From contig JBKQSL010000070.1 in NCBI GenBank assembly GCA_052143655.1, positions 1 through 11,994 on the forward strand: a DNA stretch of 11,994 nt, given 5' to 3'. A program made the translations under genes and the position numbers. Below, piece by piece: positions 6,154 to 11,752 of the stretch (positions are counted from its first letter, which is position 1; each line of letters opens with the position of its first letter). The notes beneath the pieces are model-generated. The model did not search any database. It saw nothing but the letters and a program-made list of their open reading frames with translations, and was not told where the DNA came from. The DNA is from CAVSUR01 sp052143655 (lineage in GTDB: Bacteria > Actinomycetota > Actinomycetes > Streptosporangiales > Streptosporangiaceae).

Positions 6154-7032
6154 ATGACCTCCGACGGCACTGCGCACGCCCCGGCCGGCCTCACGATCGA
6201 GGTCTACACGACCCCGGGCCGGCCGTTCGCCAGCGCCGCCACGCCCGAGGGCCCGGGTGACCTGCCGGCCTGGTCCCCCTCGTCGGCGACCCTGATCTAC
6301 GGCGGCCACGACGCCATCCTGGTCGACACGCTGATCACCTATGACCAGGTGGACGCGCTGGCCGACTGGATCGAGTCGAAGGGGCGGCGGCCCTCGCGCA
6401 TCTACATCACGCACGGCCACGGCGACCACTGGCTCGGGCTGGCCCGGCTCACCCAGCGCTTTCCCGGAGCCACCGGCCTGGCCACGGCCGAGGTCCTCGC
6501 CCAGGCCGCTGACCCCGCCATGGCCGGGTACTGGGAAGCGCTCTTCCCCGGCGAGATCCCCGGGGCCGGAGAAAAGGTCCTGCCGCAGCTCCTGACGGCC
6601 GGCACGCTCGACCTGGAAGGCAACGAGCTGCGGGTCATCCGGATCGGCCAGGCCGACACCGCGCACTCCACCGTCCTGCACATACCGTCGCTGGCCGCCG
6701 TCGTCACCGGTGACCTGGCCTACAACCAGGTGCACATGATGACCGCCGAGACCGGCGAACCCGAACGGGCACAGTGGATCGCCAACCTGGACACCGTCGC
6801 CGCGCTCGACCCCGCCGTCGTCGTCGCCGGCCACAAGCAAACCGGCAACGGCAACGACCCGAAAATCATCGCGGAATCCCAGCAATACCTGCGGGACTTC
6901 ACCCGCATCGCCGCCGGGGAAACCACCACGGCCGGCATCGTCGCCCGGATGACCGAACGCTATCCCGGCTGGGAGAACCTCCGCACCCTCTGGCACTCCG
7001 CACGAACAGCCATCACACGGAAGAACAGCTAG
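6154..7032 (+). CDS. MBL-fold metallo-hydrolase
   Basis: A 292-residue, probably cytoplasmic (no signal peptide) binuclear metal hydrolase of the metallo-beta-lactamase fold. The metal motif THGHGDH lies at 86-92 (His87, His89, Asp91, His92). The third ligand is probably His171 in ADTAHSTV, the bridging Asp is D187 in VTGDLAYN, and the last ligand is His227 in VAGHK. All expected metal ligands are therefore present and the enzyme should be active. The ATG at 6154 is preceded by GGCGGGA about 4 bases upstream; the frame is open further upstream, but that part runs through the operator region and has no family character. It is divergent from a TetR gene that probably represses it. The substrate is unknown; glyoxalase II, lactonase and quorum-quenching lactonase activities are all possible in this fold. 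Confidence 0.9.
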   Translation: MTSDGTAHAPAGLTIEVYTTPGRPFASAATPEGPGDLPAWSPSSATLIYGGHDAILVDTLITYDQVDALADWIESKGRRPSRIYITHGHGDHWLGLARLTQRFPGATGLATAEVLAQAADPAMAGYWEALFPGEIPGAGEKVLPQLLTAGTLDLEGNELRVIRIGQADTAHSTVLHIPSLAAVVTGDLAYNQVHMMTAETGEPERAQWIANLDTVAALDPAVVVAGHKQTGNGNDPKIIAESQQYLRDFTRIAAGETTTAGIVARMTERYPGWENLRTLWHSARTAITRKNS

Positions 7033-7153
7033 CGGCCTGGGAGTCAATGTCGAGCGACTCCGCTGCGCAATTCAGCAGCGCGCCGGTGTGTTCGGCGGTG
7101 GCCAGCACGCCCCGCCGCAACGGCGGGAAGCGATAGGCAAGCCACTGGTCTGC
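7013..7153 (-). pseudogene. Possible decayed coding fragment
   Basis: Between two stop codons the minus strand reads a 46-residue stretch including WLAYRFPPLRRGVLATAEHT and GALLNCAAESLDIDSQAA, with mostly G or C at third positions. There is no good start apart from an internal GTG (VLATAEHT) and no ribosome binding site. The end overlaps the last 20 bases of the hydrolase gene on the opposite strand. I do not recognise the family. It may be the tail of a gene whose 5' part is lost, or chance. Confidence 0.2.
7040..7061. terminator. Weak hairpin after the hydrolase gene
   Basis: GGAGTC (7040-7045) pairs with GACTCC (7056-7061) around a 10-base loop, 7 bases after the hydrolase stop. A second short stem follows (GCTGC 7062-7066 with GCAGC 7075-7079). 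No T-tract. Possible terminator. Confidence 0.3.
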
Positions 7154-7252
7154 TCAGCCATGCCACGGCCACCCCACTCGGAGCATGTCATGTGGAGGCA
7201 GCGCCGGCGCGCCAGTTCCATCGTGACGAGGTTGGCACGGCCGAGGGCGTAT

Positions 7253-7300
7253 GGGCGCAACTGGGTTCGAACCAGTAACCCTCGCTTGTAAGACACGCCC
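7253..7300 (-). ncRNA. tRNA-like relic (acceptor and T arms, no D arm)
   Basis: On the minus strand, ACTGG-TTCGAAC-CCAGT (plus 7260-7276) is a textbook T arm: a perfect 5-bp stem with the invariant TTCGAAC loop. It is followed by TGCGCCC, which can pair with GGGCGTG at the other end (plus 7294-7300) as a 7-bp acceptor stem including two G-U pairs. Between them lie only 17 bases, including CTTACAAG, which resembles an anticodon loop with UAC. There is no D arm and no well-paired anticodon stem, so this is not a working standard tRNA. It most resembles the 3' half of an actinobacterial tRNA-Val (from memory), with the middle deleted. It may mark an old integration site. Confidence 0.5.
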
Positions 7301-7310
7301 GGGATGTCGG

Positions 7311-7466
7311 CTAACGTCGCTCATCTGGGCTGATGGCCACGGGCTTGTCCAGCGGGATCGGGTCGCGTCGGTGCCCGTTGTGGTCAGAGTTGGTAGTCAG
7401 CTCGCCAATCTGCCTCTCGATGCGAACTAGTGCCGGATCGGCCGCTGGAGGTCCGTTCCAGCTGAT
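7311..7466 (-). pseudogene. Small frame with ribosome binding site but no standard start codon
   Basis: The minus strand carries GGAGAGG (plus 7474-7480), 7 bases before an ATC codon. From there 51 codons run open to TAG, reading ISWNGPPAADPALVRIERQI, then GEL, and ending DPIPLDKPVAISPDERR. The segment is charged and helical in part (VRIERQIGEL), protein-like, and unlike the Arg/Pro runs of shadow frames. An in-frame ATG further up is cut off by TAA at plus 7470-7472. The likely explanation is a small gene whose ATG mutated to ATC, or a real gene using a rare start. The family is not recognised. Confidence 0.3.
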
Positions 7467-7553
7467 TGCTTATCCTCTCCGGTCCATGCCGGACGTTGCT
7501 GGTCACGGACGTTGCTGAACCGTTGTGCTGTACCGCGGGGCCGGAGCTACTCG

Positions 7554-7582
7554 TTGACGGCTGTCCTAGATCGATCTAAAGT
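7554..7582 (+). promoter_or_regulatory. Sigma70-type promoter of the GntR-ABC operon
   Basis: TTGACG (7554-7559) and TAAAGT (7577-7582) are separated by exactly 17 bases, close to the vegetative consensus. Transcription would begin around 7589, giving a leader of about 25 bases before the GTG start of the GntR gene. The spacer contains the palindrome at 7567-7578. Confidence 0.7.
7567..7578. promoter_or_regulatory. Palindromic operator inside the promoter (probable GntR/YtrA site)
   Basis: TAGATCGATCTA is a perfect 12-bp palindrome between the -35 and -10 boxes, overlapping the first bases of the -10. A repressor bound here would block RNA polymerase. The first gene of the operon encodes a YtrA-type GntR regulator, so autorepression is the simplest reading. 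Confidence 0.6.
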
Positions 7583-7612
7583 CTTAACATCGTAGCACTT
7601 TGAGGAGCAGGT

Positions 7613-8005
7613 GTGATCAGCTTCCGGCTCGATGGCCGTTCGGTCGTGCCCCCGTACCTGCAGATCGTCCAGCAGGTCCGCCAGGCGCTCCGGATGGGCG
7701 TGCTCGACGTGGGCGACAAGCTCCCCACGGTGCGGGAAGTCGTCGCCGCCACGGCGGTCAACCCCAACACCGTGCTCAAGGCATACCGCGACCTGGAGCG
7801 CGACGGCCTGGTCGAGCCGCGGGCCGGGCACGGCACGTTCGTGGTGGGCCGCCCGCCCGGTCCGCCTCCCGGCACGCATTCACGGCTGGCCCGCAGCCTG
7901 GCGCAATGGGTGCGCGGCGCCCGCGAGGCCGGACTGGATGACGAGTCGATCGAATCGCTGCTGCGCGCCACGCTGCGCGTCGCAGCCGAGGAGGAGACCG
8001 CATGA
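7613..8005 (+). CDS. GntR-family transcriptional regulator, YtrA subfamily
   Basis: A short 130-residue cytoplasmic repressor with no large effector domain, as usual for YtrA-type GntR proteins linked to ABC exporters. The winged helix-turn-helix spans about 12-78: PPYLQIVQQVRQAL, then KLPTVREVVAATAVNPNTVLKAYRDLE (36-62), and the wing GLVEPRAGHGTFVV (65-78). A C-terminal helical tail (about 90-125) probably dimerises. The start is a GTG with GAGGAG at 7602-7607. The stop overlaps the ABC ATPase start as ATGA. It is expected to repress its own operon through 7567-7578, with release by a cell-envelope-active compound or related signal, as in ytr operons of Bacillus and relatives; the inducer here is unknown. 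Confidence 0.93.
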   Translation: MISFRLDGRSVVPPYLQIVQQVRQALRMGVLDVGDKLPTVREVVAATAVNPNTVLKAYRDLERDGLVEPRAGHGTFVVGRPPGPPPGTHSRLARSLAQWVRGAREAGLDDESIESLLRATLRVAAEEETA

Positions 8006-8913
8006 TGGCCAGCAGTAACCCTGCCGTGATCCAGACCCGCGGGCTGTCGAAGCGCTACCGCAAGGTCACCGCCCTGAGCGAGGCCACCATCACCGTTCCC
8101 GAGGGCCGGATATCGGCACTGATCGGCCCGAACGGCGCCGGCAAGACAACGCTGCTGCGGCTGCTCGCCGGGCTGGCCAGGCCGACCGGCGGCGACGTCG
8201 CGGTGCTCGGCAGCCCTCCCAGCCAGGACCCGGCCTTCCTGGCCGGCATCGGCTTCCTGGCCCAGGAGATCCCGCTGTACCGGCGCTTCACCGCCGAGGA
8301 TCACATCAGCATCGGCGCGCACCTCAACTCCCGCTGGGACGGGATGTCTGTGCGGCACCGGCTGGAGAGCCTGGGCATTCCGCTTGACCAGGCGGCGGGC
8401 ACGCTGTCCGGGGGCCAGCGCGCCCAGCTGGCGCTGGCGCTGACGCTGGCCAAGCGGCCCCGGCTGCTGCTGCTCGACGAGCCCGTCGCGGCGCTGGACC
8501 CGCTCGCCCGGCGGCAGTTCCTGGCACACCTGGCCGAGGCGGTGGCCGACGGCGGCCTGACCGTCGTGCTGTCCTCGCATCTGCTCGCCGACCTGGAACG
8601 AGTCTGCGATCATCTCATCCTGCTGGCCGCATCCCGGGTCCAGCTGTGCGGCGACATCGACACCCTGCTCGCCGAGCACCAGGTCCTGGTCGGACCTCGC
8701 AAGGACACCACGGCGATCGAGCGCGACCACACCCTCGTCCAGGCCGTGCGCACCGCCCGCCAGACCACCCTGCTCATCCGCCGGAACGGGCCCGTCACCG
8801 ACCCGGCCTTCGAGGCCGCCAACGTCGGCCTGGAAGAGCTGGTGCTCGGCTACATGGGCCAGCACGCCGGGCCGGCGCCAGCCCACCTGACCACGATCGG
8901 AGAAGATCAATGA
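8002..8913 (+). CDS. ABC transporter ATP-binding protein
   Basis: The cytoplasmic ATPase subunit of an exporter, 303 residues. All nucleotide-binding motifs are present: Walker A GPNGAGKTT (42-50), Q-loop Gln88 (FLAQEIPLY), signature LSGGQ (135-139), Walker B LLLLDE (155-160), D-loop ALD (164-166) and switch His193 (SSHLL). Residues about 220-303 form a C-terminal extension like those of drug- or bacitracin-export type ATPases. The ATG at 8002 overlaps the regulator stop, and a second ATG follows directly at 8005. GAGGAGGAG just upstream is a strong ribosome binding site. The stop overlaps the permease ATG, again as ATGA. It works with the permease as a 2+2 complex powered by ATP hydrolysis. 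Confidence 0.95.
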   Translation: MMASSNPAVIQTRGLSKRYRKVTALSEATITVPEGRISALIGPNGAGKTTLLRLLAGLARPTGGDVAVLGSPPSQDPAFLAGIGFLAQEIPLYRRFTAEDHISIGAHLNSRWDGMSVRHRLESLGIPLDQAAGTLSGGQRAQLALALTLAKRPRLLLLDEPVAALDPLARRQFLAHLAEAVADGGLTVVLSSHLLADLERVCDHLILLAASRVQLCGDIDTLLAEHQVLVGPRKDTTAIERDHTLVQAVRTARQTTLLIRRNGPVTDPAFEAANVGLEELVLGYMGQHAGPAPAHLTTIGEDQ

Positions 8914-9917
8914 CCTGGCTTGTCTGGCGCCAGCACCGCAACCAGGCGTACTTCGCCGCCGCCGCCCTCGCCGCGTTCGCGGTCCTGCTGCTGGTCACCG
9001 GCCGGCAGATGGCGTCGCAGTACCACTCCGCCCTCACCTCGTGCGCCGCCAGCCATACCTGCGGCAACCTCGCGAACACGCTGACCCTGGGTACCCCTTT
9101 GCTGTTCTTGCTGGTCACGCTGACCGTGCTAGTGCCGTGCCTGCTGGGAGTGTTCTGGGGCGGACCCCTGGTGGCACGGGAACTCGAAACCGGCACCAGC
9201 CAGTTCGCCTGGATGCAGAGCATCAGCCGCAGCCACTGGCTCACCGTCGAGGTCGGCTGGGCCCTGCTCGCCGCAGCCGCCTGGGGCGGCGCCGTCTCGG
9301 CCCTCGTCACCTGGTGGTCCAGCCCGGTGAACGCCCTCAAGCACCAGAACTTCCAGCCCGGCCAGTTCGACATCCAGGGCATCGTCCCCGTCGGCTACGC
9401 GCTGTTCGCGGTGGCCCTCGGCATCGCCTCGGGCGCGCTGCTCCGCCGCACCCTGCCCGCGCTCGCCGTCACCATCGGCGTCTTCGCCTTCCTGCGCCTG
9501 GTGATCGGCCAAGACCTCCGCTCGCACTACCTGACCCCGCTCACCAAGACCTTCACCTTCCTGCACCCCCCGGCCTTGCATGCCTTGCCCAAAGGGTCCT
9601 ACTGGCTGGTCTCGGGGGGCCTCGTCGGCCCAGGCGGCCAGCTCCCGAGCAGCCAGGCCCACGGCGGGCCCAGCATTTCCTTCGGCGGCGTGCCCATCAG
9701 CCTCAGCAACACGCCGTCCGCGTGCCGGGCGCTCATCTTCCAGAGTCCGCCCAAGTTCGGTTCCTGCCTGGCTGCTCACGGATACCGCGGGTTCATCAGC
9801 TACCAGCCCGCCAGCCGGTACTGGGCATTCCAGGGCATCGAGACCGGCATCTTCGTGCTCCTCGCCGCCGCCCTCATCGCCGTCACAGCGATCGCGATCA
9901 CCCGCCGCGACGCCTAG
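8910..9917 (+). CDS. ABC transporter permease (YtrA-associated exporter type)
   Basis: A 335-residue inner-membrane subunit with about six hydrophobic segments, near residues 13-31, 62-83, 117-135, 158-176, 182-199 and 311-330. A large hydrophilic region at about 205-308 sits before the last helix and is probably extracytoplasmic. The N-terminus MTWLVWRQHR is typical of actinobacterial permeases beside GntR/YtrA regulators. The motif VARELETGTSQFAWMQS (88-104) lies on the cytoplasmic side and is the likely coupling helix to the ATPase. Cys45/Cys51 and Cys272/Cys286 fall in outside loops and might form disulfides. The ATG overlaps the ATPase stop; GGAGAAG is the ribosome binding site. The substrate is unknown. 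Confidence 0.9.
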   Translation: MTWLVWRQHRNQAYFAAAALAAFAVLLLVTGRQMASQYHSALTSCAASHTCGNLANTLTLGTPLLFLLVTLTVLVPCLLGVFWGGPLVARELETGTSQFAWMQSISRSHWLTVEVGWALLAAAAWGGAVSALVTWWSSPVNALKHQNFQPGQFDIQGIVPVGYALFAVALGIASGALLRRTLPALAVTIGVFAFLRLVIGQDLRSHYLTPLTKTFTFLHPPALHALPKGSYWLVSGGLVGPGGQLPSSQAHGGPSISFGGVPISLSNTPSACRALIFQSPPKFGSCLAAHGYRGFISYQPASRYWAFQGIETGIFVLLAAALIAVTAIAITRRDA

Positions 9918-10109
9918 CACCCAGCACATCGCCCCAGAATCCAGCCGGCCCAATAACGCGCTGTCTCCTGCTCCCAAAGCCAACGCCGCGGCCGCCTGCT
10001 GCTGGTGGCGGCGGTGCGAACTTCTCGTTCGGCTATTGGGATGTGACTATCGCCCGCTCCGCACCTGCCCGAACCTGAGCCTGCGCTGGCCGGAAGGTGC
10101 GCCTGCAAG

Positions 10110-10700
10110 TCAGGGTCCGCAAAGCTCGGCCAGCCTGCTGACCGTCGCCCAGTTGCGCGCCGTTCCGGCCACTGAGGCCGAGGTCGGACCGCCTGCCCTG
10201 GCGAGCACGCGGCGCAGTTCGCTGCGCGGGTACCCGTCCGGGGTGTGCACGTAGACCGTGCGGCCGAGCACCCGTGCCTCGTCCCGGCTGCCTTTCGCAC
10301 GCACTTGCCGCTCTGCGCCGGCCACCCAGGCTGCCAGGCCGGGTCCGGGCACCTCGGGCAGGAACACCGCATGCAGCAGCCTGGGATCCGTCTCACCCGG
10401 ATACGGGTTGTCGCGCACGCAGCGCGCAAGTTCCTCGCGGGAGAGCACCACAGCGCGTGCCCGCACGCCGATGCCGTCGGCGATGGCCCGCTCCAGCTCA
10501 GCGGATAGCGCCGCAGTGTCCGTGCGGCCCGCCGTCCTGCTGTCTGTCAGCCGCGGAGTGAACAGCAGGTTTCCGCTCTGGATATAGGTCATGACATCGG
10601 TATGGCCGAGCGAGGTCACGACTTCCTGGAGTGCCGCCATCGTGACCTTCTTGCTGCCGAGGTTGTTGACCCCGCGCAGCAGCACGACGTGAGTGGGCAC
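10110..10700 (-). CDS. DUF1697 domain-containing protein
   Basis: A 196-residue cytoplasmic protein of the DUF1697 family, whose biochemical role is not established. The family signature is clear: VVLLRGVNNLGSKKVTMAAL (5-24), then LGHTDVMTYIQSGNLLF (31-47). The length is close to the usual 175-190. The start is a GTG (VPTHVVLLRG read as Met first), which matches the normal N-terminus of the family; the ribosome binding site is weak. It is convergent with the ABC operon across about 190 bases with no obvious terminator. About 350 bases separate it from the upstream BrnTA pair on the same strand, so it is probably its own transcription unit. Confidence 0.88.
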   Translation of the reverse strand: MPTHVVLLRGVNNLGSKKVTMAALQEVVTSLGHTDVMTYIQSGNLLFTPRLTDSRTAGRTDTAALSAELERAIADGIGVRARAVVLSREELARCVRDNPYPGETDPRLLHAVFLPEVPGPGLAAWVAGAERQVRAKGSRDEARVLGRTVYVHTPDGYPRSELRRVLARAGGPTSASVAGTARNWATVSRLAELCGP

Positions 10701-11053
10701 GCCAGCATCATGTCAAAGCGGAAGGCGCATCCCGCCTGTGACTTGGGCTTTCGCCACGGACCGGGTCGTGCCTTGTTTCAGAACATTGGGATGGGATGTC
10801 TCAAGACATAGGAATACCCGGGTCGGCAGTGTCGGCAGTGTGGTCGCATCATCAGCGCTGCCACCGGCGAGCTTGACGGCGCGACCTGACCCTCGACCCT
10901 CACCGCGAGAACAGGAATCCCAGCTCACGATCGGTGGGCCGGACGCACCACTATGCGAACCACGATCTTGTGGTCGCCGGTGGCCCGTTGCCGGTGCGTC
11001 TGCCCAGGTCACGGGCAAGGCGGCAGGAACGGCGAGCGGCGCCTGGTGTTACG
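10701..11053. other. Intergenic region upstream of the DUF1697 gene
   Basis: About 350 bases with no recognised gene. It contains a 14-base palindrome ATGTCTCAAGACAT at 10796-10809 (6-bp arms, 2-base centre) and a tandem 9-base repeat GTCGGCAGT at 10822-10839. A 101-codon minus-strand frame crosses it but has no domain or ribosome binding site that I can support. The DUF1697 promoter should lie here on the minus strand; I could not assign hexamers with confidence. Confidence 0.45.
10796..10809. repeat. 14-base palindrome upstream of DUF1697 gene
   Basis: ATGTCT-CA-AGACAT is symmetric over six bases per arm, about 95 bases upstream of the DUF1697 start. It could be an operator for a dimeric regulator, or part of the end of a lost insertion sequence. 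No partner copy is seen elsewhere in the window. Confidence 0.35.
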
Positions 11054-11287
11054 TCAGGCAGCGGCGCTGTCGCGCTCCAGGCGCTCGGCGATCCAGACCT
11101 TGATGATGGATTGCCTGGTGACACCGAGACGCCGCGCCTCCCGGTCAAGGGACTCGATCATCCACGACGGGAAATCAACGTTGACCCGCCGCTGCTCCAG
11201 TGCTGGGCGCCGGAGCCCCGCGAGATCCAGGTCACCGGTCACGTCCTCACCCGCGTCGAACCGGCGGTCAAACTCCTCAGCCTTCAT
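11054..11287 (-). CDS. brnA: BrnA-like antitoxin (ribbon-helix-helix, CopG type)
   Basis: A 77-residue antitoxin of the BrnT/BrnA type II system. The N-terminal part (MKAEEFDRRFDAGEDV) should contact the toxin. The ribbon-helix-helix DNA-binding part spans about 33-70: the beta strand RRVNVDFP, then MIESLDREARRLGVTRQS and IIKVWIAERL. It neutralises BrnT by direct binding and normally represses the operon with it. The ATG lies inside the end of brnT; the overlap is 11 bases. A very strong ribosome binding site, AGGAGGAGG (plus 11297-11306), sits in the toxin coding sequence, fitting the need for antitoxin excess. Toxin-before-antitoxin gene order is the normal brnTA order. Confidence 0.9.
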   Translation of the reverse strand: MKAEEFDRRFDAGEDVTGDLDLAGLRRPALEQRRVNVDFPSWMIESLDREARRLGVTRQSIIKVWIAERLERDSAAA

Positions 11288-11537
11288 ACAGCGCCACCTC
11301 CTCCTTACGTGACCACCGAGCCGAGATGATCCTGGCCCGCCCCTCCCGGTATGTCACCACGACCGACCAGTGCTTGCCATCGATCATGCCGATCACCAGC
11401 CACCTCGGCTCGCCGGCCGTCCGAGCCGGGATCTCAGCCCGCATGGCGTCCTGCCACAGCGCCTGCACCTGGGTGAAGTCAATGCCATGCTTCTCGAAGT
11501 TTGCTGTGCTCTTGGCCGCATCAAACTCGAAATCCAC
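11277..11537 (-). CDS. brnT: BrnT-like ribonuclease toxin
   Basis: A small toxin of the BrnT family (RelE-like fold ribonuclease), expected to cut mRNA and arrest growth when free of BrnA. From the GTG at 11537 it is 86 residues: MDFEFDAAKSTANFEKHGID, with KHGIDF at 16-21, GKHWSVVVTYREG in the middle and IISARWSRKEE (70-80) near the C-terminus, all family hallmarks. I prefer this GTG because GAGAGG lies 8 bases upstream and most family members begin M(D/E)FEFDP. An ATG at 11567 would add ten residues (MVFIPERVCS), but the segment between carries an inverted repeat that looks like the operator. The gene overlaps brnA by 11 bases. Confidence 0.9.
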   Translation of the reverse strand: MDFEFDAAKSTANFEKHGIDFTQVQALWQDAMRAEIPARTAGEPRWLVIGMIDGKHWSVVVTYREGRARIISARWSRKEEVALYEG

Positions 11538-11553
11538 AGAACAGACCCTCTCA

Positions 11554-11570
11554 GGTATAAAAACCATACC
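11554..11570. promoter_or_regulatory. Inverted repeat upstream of brnT, probable BrnTA operator
   Basis: GGTAT-AAAAACC-ATACC is a 17-base inverted repeat with 5-base arms, just upstream of the preferred brnT start and its ribosome binding site. Its AT-rich centre stands out in GC-rich surroundings and could include a -10 element. BrnA-type antitoxins repress their own promoters, so this is the natural candidate site. Confidence 0.5.
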
Positions 11571-11752
11571 CGATCGAGGGGACGGCGTACTCGTGGGCGC
11601 GGCACCGGTCTAGCACAAACTGGCGGACGGGCTATGGCCGCATCGGCACACCCGCGAGATGCCAAACTCCCAGCTCAGCTCCACTGCGAGAGATACCGCG
11701 CGGTGGGCCAGATGGACGCGTTCCCGCGGACGGCCACGGCACAGGCGATTTG

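Larger units (their letters stand above)
7033..7612. other. Intergenic region holding degenerate elements
   Basis: About 580 bases without an intact recognised gene. It begins with two weak hairpins (7040-7061 and 7062-7079) that could end hydrolase transcription. It overlaps a short minus-strand frame with coding-like codon use (7013-7153), a tRNA-like relic (7253-7300, minus), and a 51-codon minus-strand frame lacking a standard start (7311-7466). It ends with the promoter of the GntR-ABC operon (7554-7582). The mix of fragments suggests an old insertion and decay site. Confidence 0.5.

Noticed and set aside
5962..7047. 361-codon minus-strand frame opposite the MBL hydrolase
   Set aside because: Antisense shadow: composition is Gly/Asp/Val repetitive, no motif, and the plus strand carries all metal ligands of the hydrolase.
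7253..7300. Functional tRNA gene
   Set aside because: No D arm and no paired anticodon stem; only the T arm and a possible acceptor stem remain.
7576..8910. 444-codon minus-strand frame opposite GntR and the ABC ATPase
   Set aside because: Antisense of a clearly functional operon; Gln/Arg-rich with no domain.
9129..9983. 284-codon minus-strand frame opposite the permease
   Set aside because: Gly/Glu/Asp-rich antisense shadow without motif.
9041..10078. 345-codon plus-strand frame overlapping the permease
   Set aside because: Arg/Pro/His-rich off-frame product of the permease sequence; no membrane or other domain.
10713..11018. 101-codon minus-strand frame between brnA and the DUF1697 gene
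   Set aside because: No recognisable domain, no ribosome binding site seen, low-complexity composition; kept only as intergenic.
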